Below are positions 21,501-32,440 of a stretch of 64,000 bases of DNA, piece by piece (within the stretch, counting starts at the first letter, position 1; each line of letters starts with the position of its first letter). The position numbers and the translations under genes are program-made. Location of the stretch: positions 4,092,001 to 4,156,000 of the forward strand of contig JANTQA010000032.1 of assembly GCA_027625915.1 (NCBI GenBank), given 5' to 3'. Under the pieces are notes generated by a model. It was given only the letters and a program-made list of their open reading frames with translations. It did no database searches and was not told the DNA's origin. The DNA is from Anaeramoeba flamelloides (taxonomy: Eukaryota; Metamonada; Anaeramoebidae).

Positions 21501-24500
21501 GTTTATTTGGAAAATCAATAGATTTTCGTTAGGTTTTTTTTACTTTCTGAAATAAACCGAAAATTTTAATAAATTTCCGGTTTATTTCTAAAGTAAAAAA
21601 AACCTAGAACAGTTAACAAATAAAAGAGAAAACCTCAAGAAAATCTCGGCACTTTACGGCACTCTAAGACACGAACACAGAAAAAATAAGTATAAATCTT
21701 TAATGATATCCAAATCATCAGTGTTTTTTATATAATTTGCAAGATTGAGATCTATTTTTATTTAGAAAAATAAAAAAAAAATTATTTTCAAAAATATTTC
21801 CTTTAATCATGTTTTTTAAATAAGAAAATATATTGTCTTTAAGTTACTTATCCTTTTTGGTCCTATTGAATTTATTTGTGGGACTAAAATAATTTTTTTT
21901 TATTATAATATAAAAAAAAGGGTAAAAATTTTGAAATATCATTTCTCAATTTATTACAGAGATAAAATTATTGAAAAATTGCTTATATAACCGGGGTAAT
22001 CAAATTGAGAAAACCCTTCGAATTAACCAAAGAAAAAAAACAAGTGATTTACCAAACCAAAAAGATATAAAAAAATAATATTGTATATATATATATATAT
22101 ATATTAATTCAAAAATTTAACTACTTACCGAACAATATTTTACTGTATATTCAACAAAGACTCTAGCAACACTTAAATATTCTTCAATTTTTTCAAATTT
22201 AGAAACAACTTTCCAAACTTCATTCAAAATTCTCATTGTTTTTTTCCTGGGTGGCTTTTCTAATAATAATTGGTTACCAATAGCTTGATATATTAAATAA
22301 TGAGGGAAATAGCTATCACTTTTTCTTATTAATGGTAATAAATCTAAAAGATTGTTGACAATAAATTTTGGATTAAATGATCCTAAAATTCCGTAAAGTA
22401 CCAAGGAGTTTTTTGATATTTTTTGATATTTTCTTAACACGTTTTTAAATTCTTCAAGTGTTCCTCGATGAGCGACACACTGACAAATCCATTCAATAGA
22501 TGGTTGATGAAGATTCATATATTCTCCCATTGTGATCTGATATTTTTTAATTTTTGATAAATACGGTTCAGAGACGATTTGTTGGAATGAGATCAAATAA
22601 TCATTCAATGCTTCAAATTGAAATTCTTTCAGATCAGGATAGATTTCTAATGCCTTGCGTAATAGATATGTTCGGCAATATGCTGCTACCAATGGATCGG
22701 CTAAACCTCTAATCATTCTTGATATTCTTGATAATGCAACGATATGCATGTCTTTTGAAATGAATCTATAAATGGGTAAAATGGCCAATTCGATATAAAT
22801 TCTTGCAATTAATTCTCGAATACATAGAATTTTATAGAGCCAATTGTAACAGGTATCTTTTGCCACTTCTGGGACAATATCATGAGTGAAGTCATCTATT
22901 TTAATGTTTTGTTTTATTAAATTTTTGGGTTTTTTTTTTTTACAGAAAATAGTTATAAATTATTACAATGTTACAAATCAACAAAAAAAAATTTTCTTTG
23001 TCTTTGATTAATTTTTATAATGAATTAAAAAAAAAACTTTTCCTTCTCTTGTTTTTTTTTTTTGTGATTTATGGGTTTTCAGATTTCAGGATTTTTATTC
23101 ATTAACCACTAATAAAATTGAATTTCGAAATTTTTGGGTGTATAAAATAAATTGATTTATAAGATTAATATTATGGAATTATTTTGTATTATTCAGGAAA
23201 ATTTGCATATTTTATTTTTTTTATTTAATTTTAGAAAAATCCAAATATAATTCAATGGTGTTCAAAAAATGACCCCAAAAGTTGTTTTTTTTTAAAAATT
23301 AAACACTTTTTTTATACGAATATTTTTACAATTGAAATTTCTATTTCTATTTTTAGGACTAATTTGAAAATAAGAATATCCAAAATTTTAAAATTTTTTA
23401 AATTTTACAAATTAATTTTTCCAATCACAAAAAAGACTCTTAAGTGTTTAAGAGATGAAAAGAGGAAGGCAATTTTCAAGATTTTTTTTCTGTTCATAAT
23501 TCCCCCTTCCCTAAATAGCAAAATACAGAGTACCTACCTGATTAACACTCATCCAATTAAGGGTTGAAGGGAGTTTACTTCATCTCTTACCTTTTTAATG
23601 AATATTCGAGCTTTAAAATTGTTTTTATTTTGTATTTTTTCACTGAAAATAGATGTAAACGCCTTTCTGAAAATTCTGTAAATATCACACTATTTATCAA
23701 TCAATTTATTCTTTCCTCTCTTTCCATTTTTGATAAATCAAATTTTTATTTTCAAAAATTTCAATAACGATAATTGTAATTTTATAATAACAAAATTTCC
23801 TGTAACTTTTCATTTTTTTTCCTTGGCTTCTTTGTATTGATTCTCAAATTGATTTAAGCAATTTTTTTGATCTCCATTTATCTCAATTAGTCACCCATTA
23901 TGCAAGATAATATCAATAAAATGTCTCTGAGTTTTAAATGAAACCTAAACTATTTTTCAAAAATGTTTACTCACTCTATAATGTTATTGAAAGTGTTTTT
24001 GAGGCAGTTTTCCTATATTCTTATCAAAAATCAATTTTCAATTTTTAGATCAAAACCATTTATTTCTAATTTATCATTTTCTTTTTCTTTTTGTTTTTCA
24101 AATTTTTGTTCTAATTTCTTCAAATTTTTGTTTTTCTTTTGTTTTTCTGTTTCTTGTTTTTGTTTCAAACGTTTTTTTTATTGTTTCTTTTTCTTTTTTT
24201 TGTTTATTTTTTTTTTCTTTTGATTTTTTACCAATTGCTTCTTATAAACCCTTTTTATACTTTTTTTTTTCTTTTGTTTTTATTTTTTTGCGAATTTTCT
24301 TTTTTTTAACGATTACTATTTAAACATAAAATAATTTTGGGTATGTCTTTTCCTTGAATAATCATTAAATCGATGATTTCAGGCTTAAATTCCCTTTCAT
24401 AAATTTTAAGTAAAAGGACATTTCGAGTATAATTTACACTTCTTCAATAATAAAAAATAATTAGTTTAATTTTTTATTTAAGAAATAAAATCGTTAACCA

Positions 24501-27500
24501 ATTGAAATTTTTTTTATTTATTTTTGAAATATATTTTTTCAATTCGTGCCACTTTAAAAATATAACCCTATTAAAAAAAAATTTTTATAACATTTATATA
24601 GCAGTCTTTATTGTTTCGATTTGGAAACAATCACCATGTTATAATTCGAGTTTGGTCTCAAAAATAACGAAAAAGTAATGATCTTGTTCGAAGTGATATA
24701 AGATGGTATTGATCAGTTCGAAGAACGACGATTAAAATCATCTTAGCACCAGAACGATCTCATATTTTGAGTCTTGAAGGATAACCAAAAAAAGAAAATA
24801 ATCACAGGGGACTGTTGAACAAATGAAACAATATGAGTAGCTTTTGTATTTTTGGAACTCAGGATCTAACTTGACTACACCACAAAAAGCACAATAGAAC
24901 AAAATATAAAAAAGTAAACAAAAACTAATACAAATTTTTTAACTAATACTTTGAAGAACTTACTCTTCAAAGGCTCTTTTTCTCCCAACTGAATGATTGA
25001 AAATATGAAATTAAATGTTAAATTGTCATCATCAGAGACAAAACTTTAGTTTAAATTCCACCAATTCAATCAGATCATACAACTTTTCAATGAGTCTCTA
25101 TTTCCTCTTTTATTTCACGTTGTTAAGAAACATCCAAAAAGGCGATCAAACATAAAATACTGCATCTATTATGTATTCTTAACAGTGACTAATTTTGAAC
25201 ATTTCCTCTAAAAATTTTGTGACTTGACAGTAAAAAAAAAAAAAAATTTTTTTTCTAAATTCTTAAATTTGGTATTATGTTTTTTTCACCTTTTGAAATC
25301 CTTTTATAAATGGTTTCTTCTCTCTTTTTTATTTTTCCGAAGAAAAAAAGATACCAAACCTTTTTTATTTTTTTAAAAATGATATTCGTTTTTTTGGAAA
25401 CTAAAAAAAAGGCAATGTTTGTATTTAGATATTGTTTTTAAATAAAGAAAGGGAAATTAACTTCATTTTCTAAACTGTCCCCAAAAAATTAAGGACTTTT
25501 TTTTGAACTCTATTTGAAAGAATAATTTGGTTCCTTGAACTATATTATCTGTTCAAATAGAGAATAAAGTTGAGACGAGCCATCTTTTGGGATTTCAAAG
25601 ATTAACAATGTCCTTTAAAAAATGAGTTAAAGTGTTTTTAAATAACTTTAAATATAATTTTTAAAGTCGGCTGTAATCGTAAAATACTTCTTATTATACC
25701 AAAATTGGAATTACAAATAAGAAGACCAGAAAATTTTCTAACTTTGCCTAATAACTAAACAATTTCCCTAAATCTTTACATTGCAACTACAGTTCCTATA
25801 GTAAATTTTTTTGAGAGAAAATCACTTTCTTATCTGTGTTTGATCCAAATTTATTTACTTAAAATTTCTCAAATAAAATGTTTATGTTTAAAAAACATAT
25901 ATATAGGATTTTTTTAACTATTTTTTTTTATGAAAAAATTTCCATATTTTTTTTTAAAAAAATATTCTTATAACATGTTTATAATATGTTACAAATTTTA
26001 TAACACATTTTATAAAACAAATGTTATAAAAGTTGTTATTATAATATTTTATAACATTTAAAACGTTTATAACACATTTTCAACACGTTGATAACATGTT
26101 ATAAAAATTTTTTTTATTTTGTTTTTTTTTTATTTTTATTATTTTAATTGAATAAGTGAAAATTCTACTCTAAATGCTCTTTAACTTAAATTTCCTCAAA
26201 GGTAATTTAAGTATGAAATCATAGATTTCACGATTGTTCAAGGGAAAGACACACACAAAATTATTTTATGTTTCAAAAGAAAAGGGAAAATTGAAAAGAA
26301 AAAAAGAAAAAAAAAAGAAATTTAAAAAGGGTTTATAATAAGCAATGGGTAAAAAAAATCAAAAAAAAAAAACAAAACAATGCTATCTTTAAATTAAGAA
26401 CACCTAAAATCACAGCCACGATACTTTTGGTTAATTTAATTTAATTTGATAATTGTCATGAATATTCATTTGGAGGATCGTTGTTTAATTATTTTAATTA
26501 ATTTCTTTTGTTTTTTGATCTGATTTGCTTTTGAACCTTGGTACATTTTTTGTCCTCTGTTTTTTCGATTTTATTTTCAAGTTACTCACACTTTCGTGTT
26601 TCAGAGTCTCAGTATTAGTAATTAACCAATTGATCTTTTTCCTTTGGTAACTCTTCTTCCCAATATAAAGAAGATTCAGCCAGGGATAACAAAATGGAAA
26701 AAAATAAAAAATTTTTTTATTCGGGTAATTTGAAAAAAATTATGATTAACATAGTAGCATACTTAATCACAGAAATCACAGAAGTGAGTTACACTCAAAG
26801 ATTAAATAAAAGCAAAGGTAATAAATAGACACTTTTGAAAAAGTCAAAAACCTGAATGTGTATCATTTATGTGATTTCTGTTATTTTGGAAATATTAAAA
26901 AGAATTGATGAAATCGAAACGTAAAAAAAATGTGATTGATGATGAATTCATGAATAGAACTAAATTGGATAACCTAAAGAATAAACTTTGAATGAAAGAT
27001 TTTCAAATTTCAAAAAAAAAAAAAAACAATTTATTTTGTCATGACAGCCCATATAAGTTGTAAAGTTAAAATTTAATAACAAAAAAGAATGAATCTATAT
27101 TAACACTCTACAAGAAGTTTTGAAATTAAAATGGATAAACTGAAAGAATAATTGATTTCATGTGAAAAAGGTTAGAAATATTGAAAACGAATGAATTGAA
27201 GTGAAAATTTTTTCCAATTTACTAATCAAATATGAGTAAATAAAAAAAAGATGGAATTAAAGTTTTGTCCCACTTTAAAATCCAAATACCTGTAAACACA
27301 TTTTTCAAGCCTTTTTTTATTTTTTTTTTGGTGTTTTAAGAACTGTTTATGTATATTTTGGATTTGACTCGATTTTGTTGACTCTGATCAAATGAAAAGA
27401 AAATGGAATCCAAGACAAAAAAAAAAAAATCGTTGTTAACATGCTGAAGTGAAATTGAAATCTCTATTTTGTGTCCCCGTAAAAAAATGGTTTTCTTGAT

Positions 27501-28571
27501 AAAAATAAGAAAAAAAAAGCTGAAAATTTTAATAAAAAAGAAAAAGAAAGAGGAAAAAGAGAAAAAGAAAATTAAAAAAACAAAAGAAAAAAAAATAAAT
27601 AAAATCATTAAATAATTACTTGGAAGGGGATCAGTGGTTCCGCCAGTTAATGGGTCGATGGTGATCGACTTTTCTTGAATTCTTTCAAAAACTAATCTTC
27701 CAAACATGTCTAGAACATCTGAAACGAGAACAAATTGAGAAGGATAGAAGGGCAGACAGGAGGTGTTTGCCAAGTCCTTTGCAGCACGTACAATCAACCG
27801 AAGAGAAATGACTCTTTTCCCTTTTTTCCAATAGGTCTTTAGTTGATTAGAAATTTTATTAATTCGTTTCAAATATTGCTCTTGTGACATTTCCAATTTC
27901 TTTTTGATTTCATTGGTTTGATTGGTCATAGAGAGGGATTCTAGTCTGCGCTTAGTTCTTTCCTCTTGAGACATCATGGATTCATTTTCTGTGGATCTAA
28001 TCTGTGAATCTCTGGTTTCGTCCTTGAACCCTTCCATAACCGTAATATGACCGCTCATCGTGTATTTGGATAAAATTGATTTCTTTTTCACATCCCAAGA
28101 GACAAAGTTGCTTGTAAACTGCTCATTAATGTGTGAGCTTAATGAGTTTTGCTTTTCCTTTGTCTGGATCGATAAAGGATCAATCCCGCTGTTTAGAGGA
28201 TCTTTTTCAATGACAACATAGCCATTGTCTTCTTCTTCTTCTTCTTGTACATTGGTTAAGCTTGTGCTACTTAATGGGTTATCAATAGACTCAAAATTTA
28301 GTCCTCCTTTGAATTTCTTTTTGCGCCTCGAGCTTTTTTTTTTTCTTTTACTTTTACTTTTTGTTTTTGTTTTTGTCTTTTTGTTTGTTTCTTCTTCCGT
28401 TTTTTTTAATTTTAAGAGTCTTTCTTTTTCTTCTTTATCCCTACGTCGCATTATTTGATCATAGTTTTTCATTAGTGGATGAAGAGTTGCTTTGCTACGA
28501 ATCAAGTTATGTGCAACTTTTTCTTCTTCATAGTCTCTTTCGAGTGGGGCCCAATTCACTGTTTTTGACAT
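18512..28571 (-). CDS. VPS35L: VPS35L (Retriever core subunit), three exons
   Basis: Exons on the minus strand are 28571-27620, 22895-22129 and 19837-18512, with GT-AG ends and compatible phases (1, then 0), giving 1014 residues against about 963 in human. Exon 1 codes a Lys/Glu-rich N-terminus with TLHPLMKN and two DPL motifs, then the conserved block QFVLVSDVLDMFGRLVFERI. Exon 2 codes DTCYNWLYKILCIRELIAR and MIRGLADPLVAAYCR; exon 3 codes RKTGAFARACLAYCFITIPS and SGQIALINGSHAQADTFFREA. These match the human protein in order. VPS35L is the alpha-solenoid of Retriever (with VPS26C and VPS29), which together with the CCC complex recycles membrane cargo from endosomes. The junction LP-NDF-THDI across exons 1 and 2 aligns with human LPDHFSPEN, supporting the splice. 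The reading past 27620 into the intron is an artefact. Confidence 0.93.
20338..20920 (-). mobile_element. SINE-like element with LINE-type 3' tail, copy 1
   Basis: On the minus strand it ends with GAGTATAATTTACACTTC, TTCAATAATA and an A-rich tail. The last 100 bp or so resemble the 3' end of the LINEs at 37826-38185 and 43796-44520, but the body (ACACGAAAGTATGAGTAACTTG, AAGATAGCATTGTTTTG) is unrelated to the LINE coding part. A second copy in the same orientation lies at 26147-26715 with high similarity over about 580 bp. A small plus-strand frame here (20753-20986) is a shadow. Confidence 0.7.
21170..21790 (-). mobile_element. LINE 3' fragment, interrupted by a hairpin array
   Basis: Two blocks match the C-terminal and 3' part of the LINE at 29690-32440. 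Block 21300-21398 contains GGTATCCAGATTTTACAATTAC and ends in GCTGGGCAGTC (compare GATATCCAGATTTTTCGATT and GGCCGGACAGTC at about 29850-29890). Block 21675-21790 contains AAATCTTTAATGATATCCAAA (compare GAAATCTTCAATGATATCAAT). The hairpin array at 21399-21674 lies exactly between them. The 3' tail region 21175-21215 (minus strand) has an imperfect hairpin built on GGAGAATTAAAAATTCCTCC. Confidence 0.7.
21399..21674. repeat. Hairpin array, locus 1
   Basis: Consecutive inverted repeats with different stems: one around GAAATGTAAAGAAAAT..ATTTTCTTTACATTCC; one around GAAATAAACCGAAAATT..AATTTCCGGTTTATTTC flanked by GGTTTTTTTTACTTT and AAAGTAAAAAAAACC; plus partial GTTTTCTGTTTATTTG stems. It ends with a CGGCACTTTACGGCACTC spacer. 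It is inserted in a LINE fragment. Confidence 0.75.
23945..24460 (+). mobile_element. Composite repeat: inverted-repeat-family head, LINE/SINE-type tail
   Basis: The first part (23945-24220) resembles the arm of the 14880-17525 element (CTATAATGTTATTGAAAGTG, ATATTCTTATCAAAAATC, then a pyrimidine-rich block). The second part (24225-24460) matches the 3' 240 bp of the SINE-like elements, including ACCAATTGCTTCTTATAAACC, AAACATAAAATAATTTTGGG and the end GAGTATAATTTACACTTCTT, then AATAATAAAA. Whether this is one chimeric element or two adjacent ones is not decided. Confidence 0.6.
25965..26105. repeat. Run of short TGTTATAA palindromic repeats
   Basis: About ten imperfect repeats of AACATGTTATAA / TTATAACA in alternating orientation within 140 bp of intron 1 of VPS35L. 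Confidence 0.6.
26147..26715 (-). mobile_element. SINE-like element with LINE-type 3' tail, copy 2
   Basis: Same orientation and order as 20338-20920. It shares AACAATGCTATCTTTAA, AACACCTAAAATCACA, TTTTCAAGTTACTCACACTT and GGTAACTCTTCTTCCCAATA on the plus strand. Its 3' end (plus-strand left side) is more diverged (GAATAAGTGAAAATTCTACTC). Confidence 0.7.
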
Positions 28572-29639
28572 TTTAAAACGAAAAAAAATGATTTTATTTT
28601 TTTCTTATTTTTTCTGTTTTCAGTTTTATGAAAGTTGAAAATAGTAACAAGTGAAACAAGTCACAAATTCTTTTTTTTTTATAAATTCTCTTTAAATTGC
28701 AAAGATTCAACTATTGAACTGAAACATAATCTTACAATTTGTGATGATAAAAAAATAGTAAATATTTAAGGTTTACATTACCAAAAGAATGAAAGGAGAT
28801 AATTTTGTGTTAGGAATAAGCTCTTGTTATTTTAGTTCTTATCTGATTGAACGTGGGCTTGGTATACAGGTAATATTGATCTAATTAGTTGTAAATGTTT
28901 ATAATTTTTAAAATGTTTTTTTACTTTCTTGTTTTGTTCATTTTAAAACAAAAATCAAATCCAAAAATTAGATTGATTATTAGAATCAAATTAGATTTGA
29001 AAAGTCTAAAATTTAGTCTTTCTAATTTTCAAAATTTGGGATTTGATTGTAAACCTTTAGTTAAATTGAATTTTTTGAACAATTTTGATTTTTTTATTTT
29101 GTTGAAATTGTCTCTAAGATTTTGACAATATATATTAACAAAGTTTGAGGATTTTCAGTTTCATGTATCTTCATTTATCAGTTAAAAATAAGTAAAAAAA
29201 TAATTGAAAATTTTTCCCATTCACTACCATCTTGCAATTAAAATAGATTTAATAATGTCTATACATAATGGTTACTAATATTTCAATTCAAATCCCAACA
29301 AATTTAATTAAAAGGATACAGAAGATTAAAAAAATCTAAATATGATAAAAGTTTAACAAAATTATGGAATGAAATCCTGGTTGATTAATTAAAATTTATT
29401 TATTCTTTAAAGTTTGAAAAAAGTCAGTTTTCTTATATTTTTTCAAAACATGAAAAAAAATGAAAAAAAAAATTTTTAAAAATTGTTTGGCCTAATTCAC
29501 AAGAATCCTTTTAACAATTAAAATCAATTTGTTGTCAGAAAAATTTTGATTTTTCATTTTGAGGGTAAATATTATGTAATTTCCTAATATCTTATCGAAA
29601 ATTTTATTTTGAAAAAGAATTTTACATTAATAAAAACTT
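28572..29639. other. Intergenic, 5' of VPS35L
   Basis: It must contain the VPS35L promoter. A degenerate arm of the 552-bp TTAA family starts after TTAA at 28766-28769 and runs to about 28880 (GGTTTACATTACC, CTTGTTATTTTAGTTCTTATCTGAT). I see nothing else. Confidence 0.5.
28770..28880. mobile_element. Degenerate arm of the 552-bp TTAA family
   Basis: It starts next to TTAA with GGTTTACATTACC and keeps CTTGTTATTTTAGTTCTTATCTGATTGAACG in the same order as the left arm at 9427. No opposite arm is seen. It lies within 200-310 bp upstream of the VPS35L start codon. Confidence 0.55.
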
Positions 29640-32440
29640 ATTTTTTTTTTTTTTTTTTTTTTTTTTTTGAAGAGAGAAAATTGCTTTTCTCCTGTGTGCC
29701 CTAATTTCTAAACTTTTTTTTAGAAATTTTGTTGAAGAATCACAAATTTTATTATCACTTACTAATGATAATATACCTGATGAATTCTTTTTATTAATAA
29801 TAATATCACCGATATTATTAATTTTTTTATTTTTTTCAAAAAATTCAGATATCCAGATTTTTCGATTTATTTTATAGGCCGGACAGTCCCATAAAAAATG
29901 ATCGAAATCTTCAATGATATCAATATTTAACTTTTCTTTACATAAATCACAATTTTTATTTTTATTTTTTACTTGTTACATAAGAGTACCTATTTAAACA
30001 ATTAGTAAAATTTCGAAATTTTAGAATTGTTTTTGAAGCTTTCCAGTTTAAATATTTTTGTTGTTTGAAATTGCAATTTTGTTGTTTTATAATTTTTAGA
30101 TATTGTTGAACTTTCCAACTAGGCGAATTTTCCAATTCAGTTAGTCGAAAAACTTTTAATTCTAAATCTAATAATTTTAATCCCTTAGTATGCCAATTAA
30201 TATTTTCATTATCCAGTGTTCGAAAATTTAGTATCGTTTTTAATTTTTTTAAATTTAAGAAATCTAATTTTTCAATCAATTTATATTTTCTTCGATATAC
30301 TTTTAATCTAGCGAGATCAATTTTTGCTTCAGTTTTATAAATTCATCGTGGTGAATGGATATTAATTTGTAAGAAATTTGTGACTGATTTATTGATAAAT
30401 CTATCAATTCTTTCAAAATCATTTTGTTTCAAGTCAAATATTTCACGACCATAATAAAGTTGACTTAAAATGAGAGCTTTGAAAGAAGTTCTTTTGACTC
30501 CACTGTTGAGTTTATTTTGTTGAAACAATCGATTAAGTGTTTCCAAGGATTTTTCTACTTTTTTGAAATTATATTCAAGATGTGTGTTTTTTTCTAACCA
30601 AATACCAAGATTAAAAATATCTTTTAATTCTTTTTTATATTTGGTTTTTTTATTATGTGGGTTCATCCCGAATCTTTTTATTATTTCAAAAATCCTTTCT
30701 AAATTAATTTTTAAAGAGATTAATGGCCCTTTCATAATAAGAATAAGATCATCTGCATACATTTGAACATGAAAAGCTAGAGTTTTTAACTTTTCTAGTA
30801 GGAAATGAGATATAAATGCGAAGAGAATTGGTGATAAGGGATCTCCTTGATAAACTCCAATTCCTTCTTTTTTGTAATATCTCAAGAGCCAATTTTTAAT
30901 TGTTTCATTTTTGATAATTTTTTTAATAGATTGATATATTAACGAGTGTTGTATAGAGTCAAAACATTTTTGTATATATATCTATAGTAACTACAAAATA
31001 TTCTATATTTTTATTTTTAATTTTTTTAAATTTCCTTTATAGATTTAAAACAGCAATTCTTGTTCCAAAATATTTTTTAAATCCAAATTGTTTTTTTGAA
31101 ATCAAGTCCCAAGAGTCTTGAATTTCAATGTATATTAATTTTAAAAAAAATCTTGGAAGAGATTGATTTATAGAGATAGATCGATAATTTAATGGTTCAC
31201 CTTCATCCCCCGATTTATGAATAAATAATAAATTTCTTTTTTTAATGAAATTTATACTTTTTTCAGTTTCGTCTGTTATCCAATTTAAAAAAATATTTTG
31301 AACTGTTTTAATAAAATAATTATAATTTAATAAATATTGAATTGGTTGATTTTTTATAAACTTATAATGATTTATTTTGTCAAATTCTTTAACTGATTTA
31401 TTTTTTTGAAATTTGATTATTTCTTTAATTTTATCTTGATCAAAAATTTCCTTTATGTCAATTGGATTTTATGAATTTTTATTAATTTTAAATTTTTTAA
31501 TATAATTAATTATATCAGTATTAGGTTTTTGACTAATTGATTTTACAAAATCGTTATACACTGTAAATATGGTTTCATTATTTAAAAACATTTTTGTAAA
31601 AGTTTCTCTTATTTTATTTAATGTTTTCCAAAAGTTTTTATTTTTATTATATTCTTCATTTATTTGATTAAGTAATTTTAAATAATTTAATTCATTAATT
31701 TTTTTGATTTTATGTAACGTTTCATTTTTATCAAACAATTTATAAAGTAAATTATTAATTTTTAATTTATCTTGTTTGATATCAAATACTATTCTTTCTT
31801 TCTGTTTATATTTTTTTTTTTAAATAAAATAAAATTTTCTTCATTTAAATTAAAATTCTGTCGAGAAAAGAATTGGGGAAAGTCTTCTTGAAAGGTTGGA
31901 ATATCTTTAATTTTATAGATATCATTGATTTCCCAATTTGAGTTTATTTCAAATTTATTCATAATTGTATTATGATCACTAATAAAATTTTTGAAAAAAA
32001 GTCATTTTCTTGCTTATAAAAAATGAAAAAATATTAAACCAGCAGAATTTTCAAATTTCAAATTTTTGTTAACAAATTGTTTGATTTTATTTATAATAAA
32101 TGTTCTTAAAGCCCTAGTATCAGTATAAAAGCAAAAAATGGTCATTTTTTTTTTGTCATTTTTTTTAAATTAACTTTTTTGAAATATCTTTAAGTTATAG
32201 TTTTGAACCAAGTATTTGGCTAGGTTTGAATAGTAATCATTTTTATATTTCAGGCAACCTTTTGTTCATGGAGTTTTTGAAAAAGGAGATCGAAAAAAAA
32301 AAATGATAAAAAAAATGGACATTTTTTGCTTTTATACTGGAACTAGGTCTTTAACAATTTAAATCATTTTTCGAATAAAAAAATGATTTTTGGATTTTTT
32401 AGGATAGAATTACCTAATTCCAAAATCATCTTTTATAAAT
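29640..32440 (-). mobile_element. Decayed APE-type LINE (non-LTR retrotransposon)
   Basis: Read on the minus strand, 5' to 3': a possible endonuclease remnant up to about 32440; the end of an apurinic endonuclease domain (SDHNTI at 31963-31980); a linker; reverse-transcriptase motifs (GVYQGDPLSPILFAF near 30820-30865, YADD at 30748-30759); and a Cys/His finger CDLC..DHFLWDCPAY near 29870-29950. The 3' end has a hairpin GAGAAAA-GCAA-TTTTCTC (about 29670-29690) and an A tail (poly-T at 29640-29667 on plus). The frame is broken several times: a stop before the RT region at 31469, stops and a shift in a TA-rich stretch near 30970-31050, and a stop between the RT and finger parts. A 241-bp TTAA element lies in it at 32110-32350. 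The element is dead. The clade is undetermined. Confidence 0.85.
32110..32350. mobile_element. TTAA-bounded MITE, 241 bp, copy 1
   Basis: The ends are AGCCCTAGTATCAGTATAAA and ATACTGGAACTAGGTCT, with about 40 bp of terminal inverted repeat, flanked by TTAA at 32106-32109 and 32351-32354. It is nearly identical in length and sequence to 49111-49351. The neighbours on both sides look like pieces of a LINE endonuclease region, so it probably inserted in the LINE. Confidence 0.85.

Larger units (their letters stand above)
19838..22128 (-). other. VPS35L intron 2 (2291 bp) with repeats
   Basis: Bounded by donor GTAAGT (minus strand, from 22128) and acceptor TTTATAG before the ATG codon at 19837. 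It holds a SINE-like element (20338-20920), a LINE 3' fragment (about 21170-21790) and a hairpin array (21399-21674). Confidence 0.85.
22896..27619 (-). other. VPS35L intron 1 (4724 bp) with repeats
   Basis: The donor is GTAATT at 27619 and the acceptor is AAAATAG at 22896-22902 (minus strand). It contains a composite repeat at 23945-24460 and a SINE-like copy at 26147-26715. The stretches 22896-23940, 24461-26146 and 26716-27619 show only AT-rich sequence, including a short series of ATAACATGTTATAA-like palindromes at about 25965-26105. Confidence 0.85.

Noticed and set aside
28895-29125. 76-codon plus-strand frame upstream of VPS35L
   Set aside because: Leu/Lys/Phe-rich chance frame; no motif and no homology recognised.
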